Shown here: positions 9,395 to 18,100 of the stretch, one piece after another
Numbering within the stretch: the stretch's first letter is position 1
Layout of the letters: each line of letters starts with the position of its first letter
NCBI RefSeq assembly: GCF_000163295.1
Contig: NZ_GG700527.1
Coordinates: 1,211,403 to 1,275,402 of the forward strand
Reading direction: 5' to 3'
DNA length: 64,000 nucleotides
Source: Anaerococcus vaginalis ATCC 51170
GTDB taxonomy: Bacteria; Bacillota; Clostridia; Tissierellales; Peptoniphilaceae
Translations under genes and position numbers: made by a program
The notes under the pieces: model-generated
Seen by the model: only the letters and a program-made list of their open reading frames with translations
Told to the model about the DNA's origin: nothing
Database searches by the model: none

Positions 9395-10303
9395 TTAAAA
9401 TTCTTCTTTAGCGTATCTTTTTAACCTATCTATAAATATTTTTGCAATAGTTTTTAATTTGTGATTTTTGGAATAATTTATCATAGTAGTTCTTGATGAT
9501 AAGCCTTCTTTTAATTTGAAATATATAAGGTCATCCTTCTTTTCTTTTAGCATTTTTTCAGGCAAAATGGCAAGGCCCATATTTTCTCTTACACATTTTT
9601 CAGCTATAAAGATTGAATCTGTTTCTAAAACCGTATTTAAAGAATTTTCTGTAAATTTATCAAGCTCTTGGTATTGCAAAATAAGATTTTGTCCTTTTTT
9701 CATTCTTATAATATTTTGCCCTGCAAGTTTTTTGGCACTAATTGTTTTTACTTTTCCTTTGCCTGACAAATCATTTTTTAATTTATTTTCTTTTGACATA
9801 GCCAAATATACATCTTCTCTATAAAGATTTATGCTTTCCAAATCATCAAACATATCAGTTTCATAAGTTATTGAAAAATCACACAAACCATTTAGGGCAA
9901 AAGTGTTTAACTGATTAGTTTTAGCTTCTAATAAATTTATTTTTATTCCTGGATAATCTTCATTAAAATCTTTTAAAACTTTTGATAGAAAAAAATAAGT
10001 TTGATAATCGGTAGAACCAATTGATAGCTCTCCGATTTTTAACTTATTTATTTCTTCAATTTTTAAAAGAGTATTTTCTTTTAATTTTTCTATATCTTCA
10101 AGGGACTTTTTATAAATTATGCCAGCCTCAGTAAGTTTTATAGGTTTAAAATCCCTATTAAATATTTCAACTCCCAATTTTTTCTCAATCCTAATTATGT
10201 GTTGGCTTAAAGCTGATTGGGAAATATAAATTTTTTTTGAGGCTGCAGTAATAGAACCATATTTTAAAATAGCTCTAATATATTCCAAGTCCATCTCTGA
10301 CAT
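9395..10303 (-). CDS. LysR-family transcriptional regulator inside the aspartate operon
   Basis: Residues ~1-60 form the winged helix-turn-helix (YGSITAASKKIYISQSALSQ). The rest is a periplasmic-binding-like effector domain (IGELSIGSTDYQTYFFLSKV, FALNGLCDFSIT). The length of 302 is normal. Unlike most LysR genes it is not divergent but embedded as the fourth gene, 8 bp after the racemase gene. It therefore rises with the operon it probably controls, with aspartate, fumarate or a related acid as a plausible co-inducer (inference). A candidate operator lies at 13930-13945. Confidence 0.9.
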   Translation of the reverse strand: MSEMDLEYIRAILKYGSITAASKKIYISQSALSQHIIRIEKKLGVEIFNRDFKPIKLTEAGIIYKKSLEDIEKLKENTLLKIEEINKLKIGELSIGSTDYQTYFFLSKVLKDFNEDYPGIKINLLEAKTNQLNTFALNGLCDFSITYETDMFDDLESINLYREDVYLAMSKENKLKNDLSGKGKVKTISAKKLAGQNIIRMKKGQNLILQYQELDKFTENSLNTVLETDSIFIAEKCVRENMGLAILPEKMLKEKKDDLIYFKLKEGLSSRTTMINYSKNHKLKTIAKIFIDRLKRYAKEEF

Positions 10304-10311
10304 ATTTGCTC

Positions 10312-11028
10312 CTAAATGTCTATATTTTTTTGAAGTTTAAGTCCTAACTTCAAACTCTCATTTACCAATTCTTTTTCACTATCTATTAATGGATAAAGAT
10401 TTGAATTTTCATCTTTGCTATTTATATATGAAGCTTCTGTGCATCCTATAATTATATAATCGCATCCTTGATCCATCATTTCTTTCAAAGTGTTGTGGTA
10501 TCTTTCAAAATTAATTGTCCCTTTTTCTTTTACATCACCATAAAGACATTCATTTATATTATCTTGAATTTTTCTTGATGAAACGAAAGCCTTATGAGAA
10601 CATCTTTCTATTATGTTATTAAATAATTTACTTTTTATCGTTCCTTCTGTTGCAAAAATTCCAATTGTAGAAGGCTTTTTGATTTTATTTAATTTATTTT
10701 CAACAAGCTCAATCATATTTATGATTGGTTTTTTTGTTAATTTTTGTAAATCATCATAGAAAAAATGTGCTGTGTTACAAGTAATCACGTAAAAATCTGG
10801 ATTTAATTTATCAACACTTTCTATATCTTCTTTTAGAAAATCAAATGGATTTTCTTTTGATTTTTTTAATATAAAGGAAGTCCTATCAGGAATTGTGGCG
10901 TGATTTACCACCAAATAATTTAAATATTCTTGATCTGAGCTTGGCTTATAAGCTTCATTTAAATCATTTAAAAAATTTGTTGTAGCCAAAGTTCCCATTC
11001 CTCCCAAAATCACAAAGAAATTTTTCAT
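10312..11028 (-). CDS. Aspartate/glutamate racemase family protein
   Basis: PLP-independent racemases of this family use two cysteines. Both are visible: VITCNTAHFF around residue 84 and IIGCTEASYI around residue 197. The N-terminal GGMGTLATTNF loop is also typical. The length of 238 matches aspartate racemases. It lies 2 bp after the symporter gene and in the aspartase operon, so interconversion of D- and L-aspartate feeding the L-specific aspartase is the likely role. Glutamate racemase (MurI) is less likely given context and sequence pattern. Confidence 0.88.
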   Translation of the reverse strand: MKNFFVILGGMGTLATTNFLNDLNEAYKPSSDQEYLNYLVVNHATIPDRTSFILKKSKENPFDFLKEDIESVDKLNPDFYVITCNTAHFFYDDLQKLTKKPIINMIELVENKLNKIKKPSTIGIFATEGTIKSKLFNNIIERCSHKAFVSSRKIQDNINECLYGDVKEKGTINFERYHNTLKEMMDQGCDYIIIGCTEASYINSKDENSNLYPLIDSEKELVNESLKLGLKLQKNIDI

Positions 11029-11030
11029 AA

Positions 11031-12335
11031 TTAAAAATCAACCTCTTCCATTTCTGGTTTTTCATCAGATAAATATCTATTTTTATCTAATAAGTTTTCT
11101 TTAGTTGCAGAAACAAATGTTGACACAACATCTCCTGTTACGTTAAGTGCTGTTCTAAACATATCTACAATTCTTTCAACACTCATAATTAAGCTTACGC
11201 CTTCTACTGGAAGACCTACTGATGAAAGAACCATTGATAGCATTATCATTCCACTTCCTGGAACTCCTGCTGTACCAATTGATGATAAAACCGCTGTTAA
11301 TACTACTGTAACTAAATTTCCAAATGTCAAATCTATTCCATAAGCATTTGCTATAAATATTACTGCGCATCCTTGGTATATTGCTGTACCATTCATGTTG
11401 ATTGTCGCTCCTAGTGGAATTGTAAATGATGAAATTTCTCTAGGAACTCCAAGTGTATCACATGATGAAAGTGTTAATGGTATTGTTGCATTTGATGATG
11501 CTGATGAAAAAGCAAAGGTATAAACTGGGAATACTTTTTTCAAAAAATGACTAGGACTTGTCTTTGATGTAATTACAATTAATGGAATGTAAGCTAAAAC
11601 TACCAATATTACCATTGAGCTTAATACTGATCCCAAAAATGTAAGAAGTGGTCCTACTATGCCAAGTCCAATATCTGTAAATGTTCTTGCTATTAGAGCA
11701 AATACTCCGATTGGAGCAGCTTTCATAACTAAAGCTGTAACTTTCATCATAAAATCATTGCCAACATTCATAAAATCTTCTAATAATTTTAATTCTTGAC
11801 CAAATCTTCCTATAACTATACCAGACAAAAATGCCCAGAAAATTACTTGGAGCATATCTCCGTTTGCCAAAGATTCTATAGGATTTTTTGGAATTATATT
11901 TACCAAAGTTTCAATTAGTGTTGGGGCTTCTTTCGCATCTGCTGTTGGTGCTGCTGATTTTGTAGCCTCAGCAAGATTCATTCCAACGCCTGGTTTTAAT
12001 AATTTTGCTATGAATAAGGCTATGGCAATTGCAAGTGCAGTAGTTATCAAATATAAAACAAGAGTTCTTATAGCAACTCTTCCAAATTGTGAAACATCTC
12101 TCATTTGCATAACGCCAGTACCAATTGAGAAAAATACAAGTGGTACTACAAGCATTTGTAATAATCTAACAAAGCCTTGACCAAATAAGAAAAATACTCC
12201 ATCAATCAAAACAGATTTTTTAAAAAATCCGTCGGGTACTATATAATGAAGTCCTATACCTACTACAAGACCAATGAGCATTGACAATAATATTTTTTTA
12301 GTTGCGCTCATTTTTTTATTTTCATTTGTAGTCAT
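11031..12335 (-). CDS. Dicarboxylate/amino acid:cation symporter (DAACS, GltP/DctA-like)
   Basis: An Na+- or H+-coupled importer of aspartate, glutamate or C4-dicarboxylates with about eight membrane helices and two re-entrant hairpins. The serine-rich re-entrant motif FSSASSNATIPLTL, the helix-7 motif INMNGTAIYQG and the HP2 segment GTAGVPGSGMIML are all present. The product has 434 residues. It sits between aspartase and racemase genes, so aspartate is the probable substrate. An alanine- and acid-rich loop (TKSAAPTADAKEAPT) follows helix 3. Confidence 0.94.
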   Translation of the reverse strand: MTTNENKKMSATKKILLSMLIGLVVGIGLHYIVPDGFFKKSVLIDGVFFLFGQGFVRLLQMLVVPLVFFSIGTGVMQMRDVSQFGRVAIRTLVLYLITTALAIAIALFIAKLLKPGVGMNLAEATKSAAPTADAKEAPTLIETLVNIIPKNPIESLANGDMLQVIFWAFLSGIVIGRFGQELKLLEDFMNVGNDFMMKVTALVMKAAPIGVFALIARTFTDIGLGIVGPLLTFLGSVLSSMVILVVLAYIPLIVITSKTSPSHFLKKVFPVYTFAFSSASSNATIPLTLSSCDTLGVPREISSFTIPLGATINMNGTAIYQGCAVIFIANAYGIDLTFGNLVTVVLTAVLSSIGTAGVPGSGMIMLSMVLSSVGLPVEGVSLIMSVERIVDMFRTALNVTGDVVSTFVSATKENLLDKNRYLSDEKPEMEEVDF

Positions 12336-12366
12336 CTTATCCTCCTAATATTTATCATCTAAAAAT

Positions 12367-13785
12367 TTATTTTTCTTCCAATTTGTCCTCTTCTAAGATT
12401 CCAGGTGTAATCATTTTTTTGAAATCTAAAATCTTATCGAGTTCATCTTCTCCTAATAATTTTTCTTCAAGAACAATTTCTCTTACAGTTTTTCCACTCT
12501 CTTGTGCCTTGTGTGCAATCTTACTTGATTTTTCATATCCAATATGTGGGGCAAGGGCTGTAACAAGTCCTACACATTGTTCAACTTCTTCTAATAATAA
12601 TTCTTTATTAGCAGTTATACCATCAATACAATTAACTCTTAATGTATAAATTGCACCCTTTAAAGCTCTTAATGATTCAAAAAGTTTATAAAATATTACA
12701 GGCTCAAAAGCATTAAGTTCAAGTTGTCCAGCTTCAACTGCCATTGTAACAGTAGTATCATTTCCACAAACTGCAAAAGCAACTTGGCTTACAACTTCTG
12801 GGATTACAGGATTTACTTTTCCAGGCATTATTGAAGAACCTGCTTGTCTAACTGGTAAATTAATATCGCCAATTCCTGTTTGAGGACCTGAAGACATTAG
12901 TCTTAAATCGTTAGAAATTTTTGAAAGTGAAACCGCAAAAGTTTTTAAAATTGATGAAGCATATAAAAATCCGTCCAAATTTTGTGTGCCATCAACCAAA
13001 TCTTCTGCTTGTTTTAAATCAAGACCTGTTACATCTTTTAAAACACCAACAATTTCTTTTACATAAGTTCTATCTGCATTAAGACCTGTTCCAATTGCAG
13101 TAGCTCCCAAATTTACATTTGATAATTCATCAATAGCTTTTTGAATTCTCTTATAATCTCTTTTAATTACAGAATGATAAGCATTAAATTCTTGACCTAA
13201 ACTTATAGGAACAGCATCTTGCAATTGAGTACGACCCATTTTGTAAACATCTTTAAATTCATCCGCTTTTTTTTCAAAAGATTTTAAAAGTTTTTCACAT
13301 TCATCTTTAAGTTCAATAAAATATCTAACAAGAGCAATCTTTCCACTTGTTGGAATAACATCATTAGTTGATTGACCCTTATTTACATCATCATTTGGAT
13401 GAACCTTATCGTAAACTCCAAGGCCTCCACCAAGTTTTTCATTTGCAATATTTGCAATAATTTCATTAGTATTCATGTTATAACTTGTTCCAGCTCCACC
13501 TTGAATTGGATCAACAATAAAATTATCCCTATATTCTCCAGCAAGAATTTTATCACAAGCATAAACAATAGCATCCTTTTGGTCTTTTGAAATTAAATCT
13601 AATTTTTCATTTTCAAAAGCTGCAGCCTTTTTAACTTCAACCATAGCATCCAAAAATTTATCATCAGCTTTAAGACCTGTTATTGGAAAATTTTCCTCAG
13701 CTCTTTTGGCATTTGCACCATAATAAGCATTTTCTAAAATATCCATTTCACCAACAGAATCATGTTCTCTACGAAACTTAGTCAT
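12367..13785 (-). CDS. aspA: Aspartate ammonia-lyase
   Basis: It deaminates L-aspartate to fumarate and ammonia. The product (472 residues) carries the superfamily signature GSSIMPGKVNPVIPE. It also has the aspartase-type QGGAGTSYNMNTNE, the HPNDDVNKGQSTNDV segment and GRTQLQDAVP. The start at 13785 follows GGAGG by 6 nt; a frame extension to 13797 is in-frame but overlaps that site. It opens a six-gene operon. A promoter and possible regulatory sites are found just upstream. Confidence 0.96.
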   Translation of the reverse strand: MTKFRREHDSVGEMDILENAYYGANAKRAEENFPITGLKADDKFLDAMVEVKKAAAFENEKLDLISKDQKDAIVYACDKILAGEYRDNFIVDPIQGGAGTSYNMNTNEIIANIANEKLGGGLGVYDKVHPNDDVNKGQSTNDVIPTSGKIALVRYFIELKDECEKLLKSFEKKADEFKDVYKMGRTQLQDAVPISLGQEFNAYHSVIKRDYKRIQKAIDELSNVNLGATAIGTGLNADRTYVKEIVGVLKDVTGLDLKQAEDLVDGTQNLDGFLYASSILKTFAVSLSKISNDLRLMSSGPQTGIGDINLPVRQAGSSIMPGKVNPVIPEVVSQVAFAVCGNDTTVTMAVEAGQLELNAFEPVIFYKLFESLRALKGAIYTLRVNCIDGITANKELLLEEVEQCVGLVTALAPHIGYEKSSKIAHKAQESGKTVREIVLEEKLLGEDELDKILDFKKMITPGILEEDKLEEK

Positions 13786-13842
13786 TATTTCCTCCATTAA
13801 TTCACTAAGCGATTTTCAATTTATAATTTCAAATCACTTACA

Positions 13843-13872
13843 ATTATAATAAATATTAGTAGCTTTTTTCAA
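13843..13872 (-). promoter_or_regulatory. Promoter of the aspartate operon
   Basis: On the minus strand TTGAAA (13872-13867) is followed after 18 nt by a perfect TATAAT (13848-13843). The predicted transcript start lies ~50 nt before the aspA ATG. Confidence 0.65.
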
Positions 13873-13929
13873 ATATAATTATATAGAAAACGTTTTTAAT
13901 AGTAAAATTATTAATTTATAATCGCAACC

Positions 13930-13945
13930 ATAAGTCAAAACTTAT
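13930..13945. promoter_or_regulatory. Candidate LysR operator upstream of aspA
   Basis: A perfect 6-bp inverted repeat, ATAAGT-CAAA-ACTTAT, resembles the T-rich/A-rich dyads bound by LysR regulators. It is centred about 100 bp upstream of the predicted start, somewhat further than the usual -65. The only LysR gene in view is in the operon itself. Confidence 0.35.
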
Positions 13946-14175
13946 AACATCTATATTTAAAGTGCTAGACTTCATAGAAATTTGAATTTTTTAAAAATTT
14001 TTTTCAAAAATACATTAAAAACAAAAATAAAAAAACATTTTCCTTTTAGATAAATTTATAACTATATATTTTCGTAAGTTGCTTATTAATTTTAAATTAA
14101 AACTCAACTCTTTCTAAAAATTTTATAAGAAAAATCAAAAAATATATTTTAAAAACGAAAATTTAAAAATAAACA

Positions 14176-14201
14176 CAAAAAAAGCACTCGCTTTTGAGTG
14201 C
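14176..14201 (-). terminator. Terminator of tRNA-Leu
   Basis: GCACTC and GAGTGC (14184-14201) form a 6-bp stem followed on the minus strand by a run of eight T, starting 8 nt after the CCA end. Confidence 0.75.
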
Positions 14202-14208
14202 ATAAATT

Positions 14209-14298
14209 TGGTGCAGGATAGAAGATTTGAACTTCCACGTCCTAAAATCGGACACAAGATCCTTAGTCTTGCGCGTCTGCCAATTCCGCCAATCCTGC
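14209..14298 (-). tRNA. tRNA-Leu (anticodon AAG)
   Basis: A 90-nt class II tRNA including an encoded CCA end. The acceptor arm GCAGGAT pairs with ATCCTGC and the discriminator base is A. The anticodon stem CAAGA/TCTTG encloses the loop CTAAGGA, giving anticodon AAG at positions 34-36. A long variable arm (TGTCC...GGACG) and the TTCAAAT T-loop follow. AAG would read CUU, and CUC if A34 is modified. Most bacteria use GAG here. Assigned by eye from the cloverleaf. Confidence 0.92.
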
Positions 14299-14355
14299 GA
14301 GTACTTAAATATAATACCAAGTTCTAAATATATTGTCAAATATTTATATTTTTAT

Positions 14356-14365
14356 TTTGGGTATA
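14356..14365 (+). promoter_or_regulatory. TTTGGGTATA element upstream of the GDPD gene
   Basis: One of five intergenic copies of TTTGGGTATA in the window. Here it lies only 18 nt before the start codon, closer than the others, so use as a -10 would leave almost no leader. See the separate finding. Confidence 0.35.
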
Positions 14366-14382
14366 AATTACTAGGAGGCTTT

Positions 14383-15090
14383 ATGAAAATTATTGCGCAC
14401 AGGGGCTTTTCTTCCCTTTATCCAGAAAATACTATGCTTGCTTTTAAAAAAGCTTATGAAATGGGTGTTTATGCTATTGAACTTGATGTTCATTTATCAA
14501 AAAATAAGGAATTAATTATAATTCACGATGAAAAAATTGATAGAACAAGTGATGGTTCTGGTTTTATAAAAGATCATAGCCTAGAAGAATTACAAAAATA
14601 TTCTTTTTCTTACAATAAAAATTTTGAAAATATAAAAATTTCTGATATTGATGAATATTTCTCTTATTTTAAGGACAAGGATATTATTACAAATATTGAA
14701 GTAAAAACAAATGTGATTGAATATAAAAATATCGAAAAACTTTTGATGGGGAAAATTTATGCTTACGGCCTGGTCGATAAAATTATTATTTCTTCTTTTA
14801 ATTTAAATTCTTTAAAAAGAATTAGAGAAATTGATACTGAAATTCCCCTAGCCTATTTGACTAGCAAAAAAGTTGATAATATAAAAAGTATTTGCAAGGA
14901 TTTAAATTTGCAATATTATCATCCAAAAAATACTGCCGTTAGTCAAAAAGAAATTATTGATTTAAAAAATATGGGAGTTTTGACTAATATTTGGTTTTCA
15001 AATAAAAAGGAAGATTATGAAAAATTAGAAATTTTAAATCCCAATGGAATCATCACAAATCATGTTGAAAAATTTATAAAAAAAATCTAG
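14383..15090 (+). CDS. Glycerophosphodiester phosphodiesterase family protein
   Basis: It hydrolyses glycerophosphodiesters to glycerol 3-phosphate and an alcohol. The 235-residue product starts with IIAHRGFSSLYPENTMLAF, containing the catalytic His and the HRG...PENT signature. ELDVHLSKNKELIIIHDE follows with the metal-binding Glu-x-Asp and second His, then NIEVKTN. The ATG at 14383 follows AGGAGG by 4 nt; the frame is open further upstream but that stretch overlaps the tRNA gene on the other strand. No signal peptide is seen, so it is probably cytosolic. It is a single-gene unit ended by a bidirectional terminator. Confidence 0.93.
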   Translation: MKIIAHRGFSSLYPENTMLAFKKAYEMGVYAIELDVHLSKNKELIIIHDEKIDRTSDGSGFIKDHSLEELQKYSFSYNKNFENIKISDIDEYFSYFKDKDIITNIEVKTNVIEYKNIEKLLMGKIYAYGLVDKIIISSFNLNSLKRIREIDTEIPLAYLTSKKVDNIKSICKDLNLQYYHPKNTAVSQKEIIDLKNMGVLTNIWFSNKKEDYEKLEILNPNGIITNHVEKFIKKI

Positions 15091-15110
15091 CAAAAACTGC
15101 TAGATTTTTT
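15081..15110. terminator. Bidirectional terminator overlapping two gene ends
   Basis: A 12-bp stem (AAAAATCTAGCA with TGCTAGATTTTT, loop of six) overlaps the stop codons of both convergent genes. Confidence 0.85.
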
Positions 15111-18100
15111 TATGCTTTTACATTTTCTTTTAGATTTTCTCTTGCTTGGCTCATCATTAGTTTTACTCTATTTATTTGATTTACTTCGCTTGCACCTGGG
15201 TCGTAGTCTATTGCTACTACGTTTGCTTGTGGGTAAATTTCTCTGATTTTTTTCATTACTCCCTTGCCTGTGATGTGGTTTGGTAAGCAACCAAATGGTT
15301 GTATGCAAACTATATTTGGTGCATCTTGATGAATTAATTCTATCATTTCGCCTGCAAGTAGCCAGCCTTCTCCTGCTTGATTACCAAGACTTGTAACTTC
15401 TTTTGCAAAAGTCTTTACGTCATTTATATACACTGGCTCATCAAATCTTTTTGAATTTCTTAAAGCCTTTCTTATTGGCTTTCTATAAAATTCTATTGTG
15501 TTTATGGCTGTTTTTCCAAAAAATGCTGTCATTGGACTTTTGCCATATAAATCTTTTTTTATTTGTGTGTTTGCAAGACAATACATAAAAAAGTCTGTTA
15601 AATCTGGAACTATTACTTCGGCTCCTTCTGCTTCTAGTGTATCTTGCAAATGGTTGTTTGCTTCTTTTAAATATTTTACAAGAATTTCTCCAACAATTCC
15701 TGCTTTTGGTTTTTTTATATCTAAAACTTCAATCTCATCAAAATCTTCTACAATATCGTTTATAATTTTTCTGTAAGATTTTGAACTCATTTTTACAATA
15801 TTATCTCTACAAATTTCAATCCATTTTTCTTTCAATTTATCTACAGAGCCTTTTTCTTTTTCATAAGGTCTTGTAGCGTTTGAAACTCTATTTATTAAAT
15901 CTCCCAATAACAAAGCTCTTAGTGAATTTACTAGTAAAGGAATATTTGAAACTTTTTTTAAATCAAAGCCTGAGTGTGATTCTATTCCTTGAGCTGATAA
16001 GGCAATAACTGGAATTTGTGGATAGCCAGCATCTTTTAAGGCTTTTCTAATATATCCTACATAATTTGATGCACGACAAGCTCCTCCTGTTTGAGTCATA
16101 AGAAGCGCTAATTTGTTTGGGTCATATCTTCCAGAATTTACAGCTTCCATAAATTGACCTACAACTGTAATTGAAGGATAACATGAATCATTATTTACAT
16201 ATTTTAATCCATTATCTATTACTTTCTCGTCAACTTTATTTAAAAATTCTATTTTGTATCCATTTCCATTAAAAAGTTTTTCCAAAATTTGGAAATGCTC
16301 TCTTGCCATTTGTGGGGCAAGAATTGTATAGCCTTCTTCCTTCATTGCCTTTGTAAATTCATGATTTTCATAAGAAATTTTATCTTTTCTTTTTCTTAAA
16401 TGAAGGTCTTTGTCATCTTGTTGGTCTAGTGCTTGAATTAATGATCTAATTCTGATTTTTACAGCTCCAAGATTTGAAACCTCATCAATTTTTAACAAGG
16501 TATAAATTTTTCCGTTTGCCTCTAAAATATCTTGAACTTGGTCGGTTGTTACTGCATCAAGTCCACAACCAAATGAATTTAATTGAACTAATTGAAGGCA
16601 AGGATCTTTTCCTACAAATTCTGCCGCTCTGTAAAGTCTTGCATGATAAGACCATTGGTCCAAAACCCTTGTTTCTTTTTCCAAATCTTCTGTTGAATAA
16701 GCAAGGGCATCTTCTGATAAAACTGGAATTCTCATTGATTCAATCAATTCTGGTATTCCATGATTTATTTCTGGATCAATATGATAAGGACGACCTGCAA
16801 GAACGATGGCTTTTTCTTTATTCACATGAACATATTCTAAAATTTCCCTACCTTTTTTTCTTATATCTTCATGGTAGTCGGTTTGTTTTTGCCAAGCATT
16901 TTTTACAGCATTTATTATTTGATTTTTCTTCAAAACATATCCATCATGCTCATATCCTTCAAAAATTTCAACCAGCCTATCTCCAATAATTTTTTCAGAT
17001 TCAAATGAAAGATATGGTGCTAAATATTTTATATTTTTAAGTCCATCAACATTATTTTCAATTACATCAGGATAACCTGAAACAACTGGACAATTCATGT
17101 GATTTTGTGCCTTATCAAATTGCTTGTACTCATAAAAAATTGCAGGATAAAAAATCATATCTATATTTTTTTCTAGTAAATTTTCTATATGACCGTGGGC
17201 AATTTTTGCAGGATAGCAAGCAGTTTCTGATGAAATTGTTGCAATTCCTTTTTCATAAATTTTCCTGTTTGATTCATCTGACAAAATAACATCAAAACCT
17301 AAGGAAGTAAAAAATTCATGCCAAAAAGGATAATCTTCGTACATATTTAAAACTCTTGGTAGTCCAACTTTTCCAAAAATATTTTTCTCCCCCAAAGTTT
17401 TCCTATCAAACAAAAGTTTGTTTTTAAATTTGTACATATTAAGATCTGCCAAAGTTTCTTCTTGTTTTACTCCAGCTCCTCTTTCGCACCTATTTCCTGT
17501 TATAAATCTTGATCCGTCTGGGAAAATATTTATTTGTAGGGAACAATTATTTGTACATCTTCCACACCTTGCAGATTTTTGTGTATAGGTAAAATTATCT
17601 ATTTCATTTTCTGATAAAATTTTGGAATGGCCTGTTGATTTTTCTTTGGAAATCAAAGCCATGCCCATAGCCCCCATAAGGCCTGAAATTTCTGGTCTTG
17701 TTACACTTCTTGATGATAACTTTTCAAAGGCTCTTAAAATTGCATCTCCATAAAAAGTTCCACCTTGAACAACTATATTTTTCCCCAAAGATTTTGGATC
17801 GCGAACTTTTATAACTTTTTGGATGGCATTTTTTATTACGGAATAACAAAGTCCTGCCGCTATATCAGAAACATCTGATCCTTCTTTTTGGGCTTGTTTT
17901 ACCTTTGAATTCATAAAAACTGTACATCTTGAACCCAAATCTGCTGGTTCTTTTGCAAAAAGAGCTTTTTGTTGAAATTCTTCTACAGAAAGACCGACGC
18001 TTGCTGCAAAAGTTGATAAAAATGACCCGCAGCCTGATGAACAAGATTCGTTTAATTGGATTGAATCTATAATTCCATCACGAATGTGCATAGCTTTCAT

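Larger units (their letters stand above)
13798..14176. other. Intergenic region between aspA and tRNA-Leu
   Basis: No gene is seen here. It holds the aspA promoter and a perfect inverted repeat at 13930-13945. It also has a TAGAAAACGTTTTTAA stretch (13885-13900) resembling a degenerate catabolite-responsive element. The remaining ~200 bp are AT-rich without recognised structure. Confidence 0.6.

Noticed and set aside
13885..13900. Catabolite-responsive element before aspA
   Set aside because: TAGAAAACGTTTTTAA matches a cre site only with two or more mismatches at key positions; too weak in AT-rich DNA to call.
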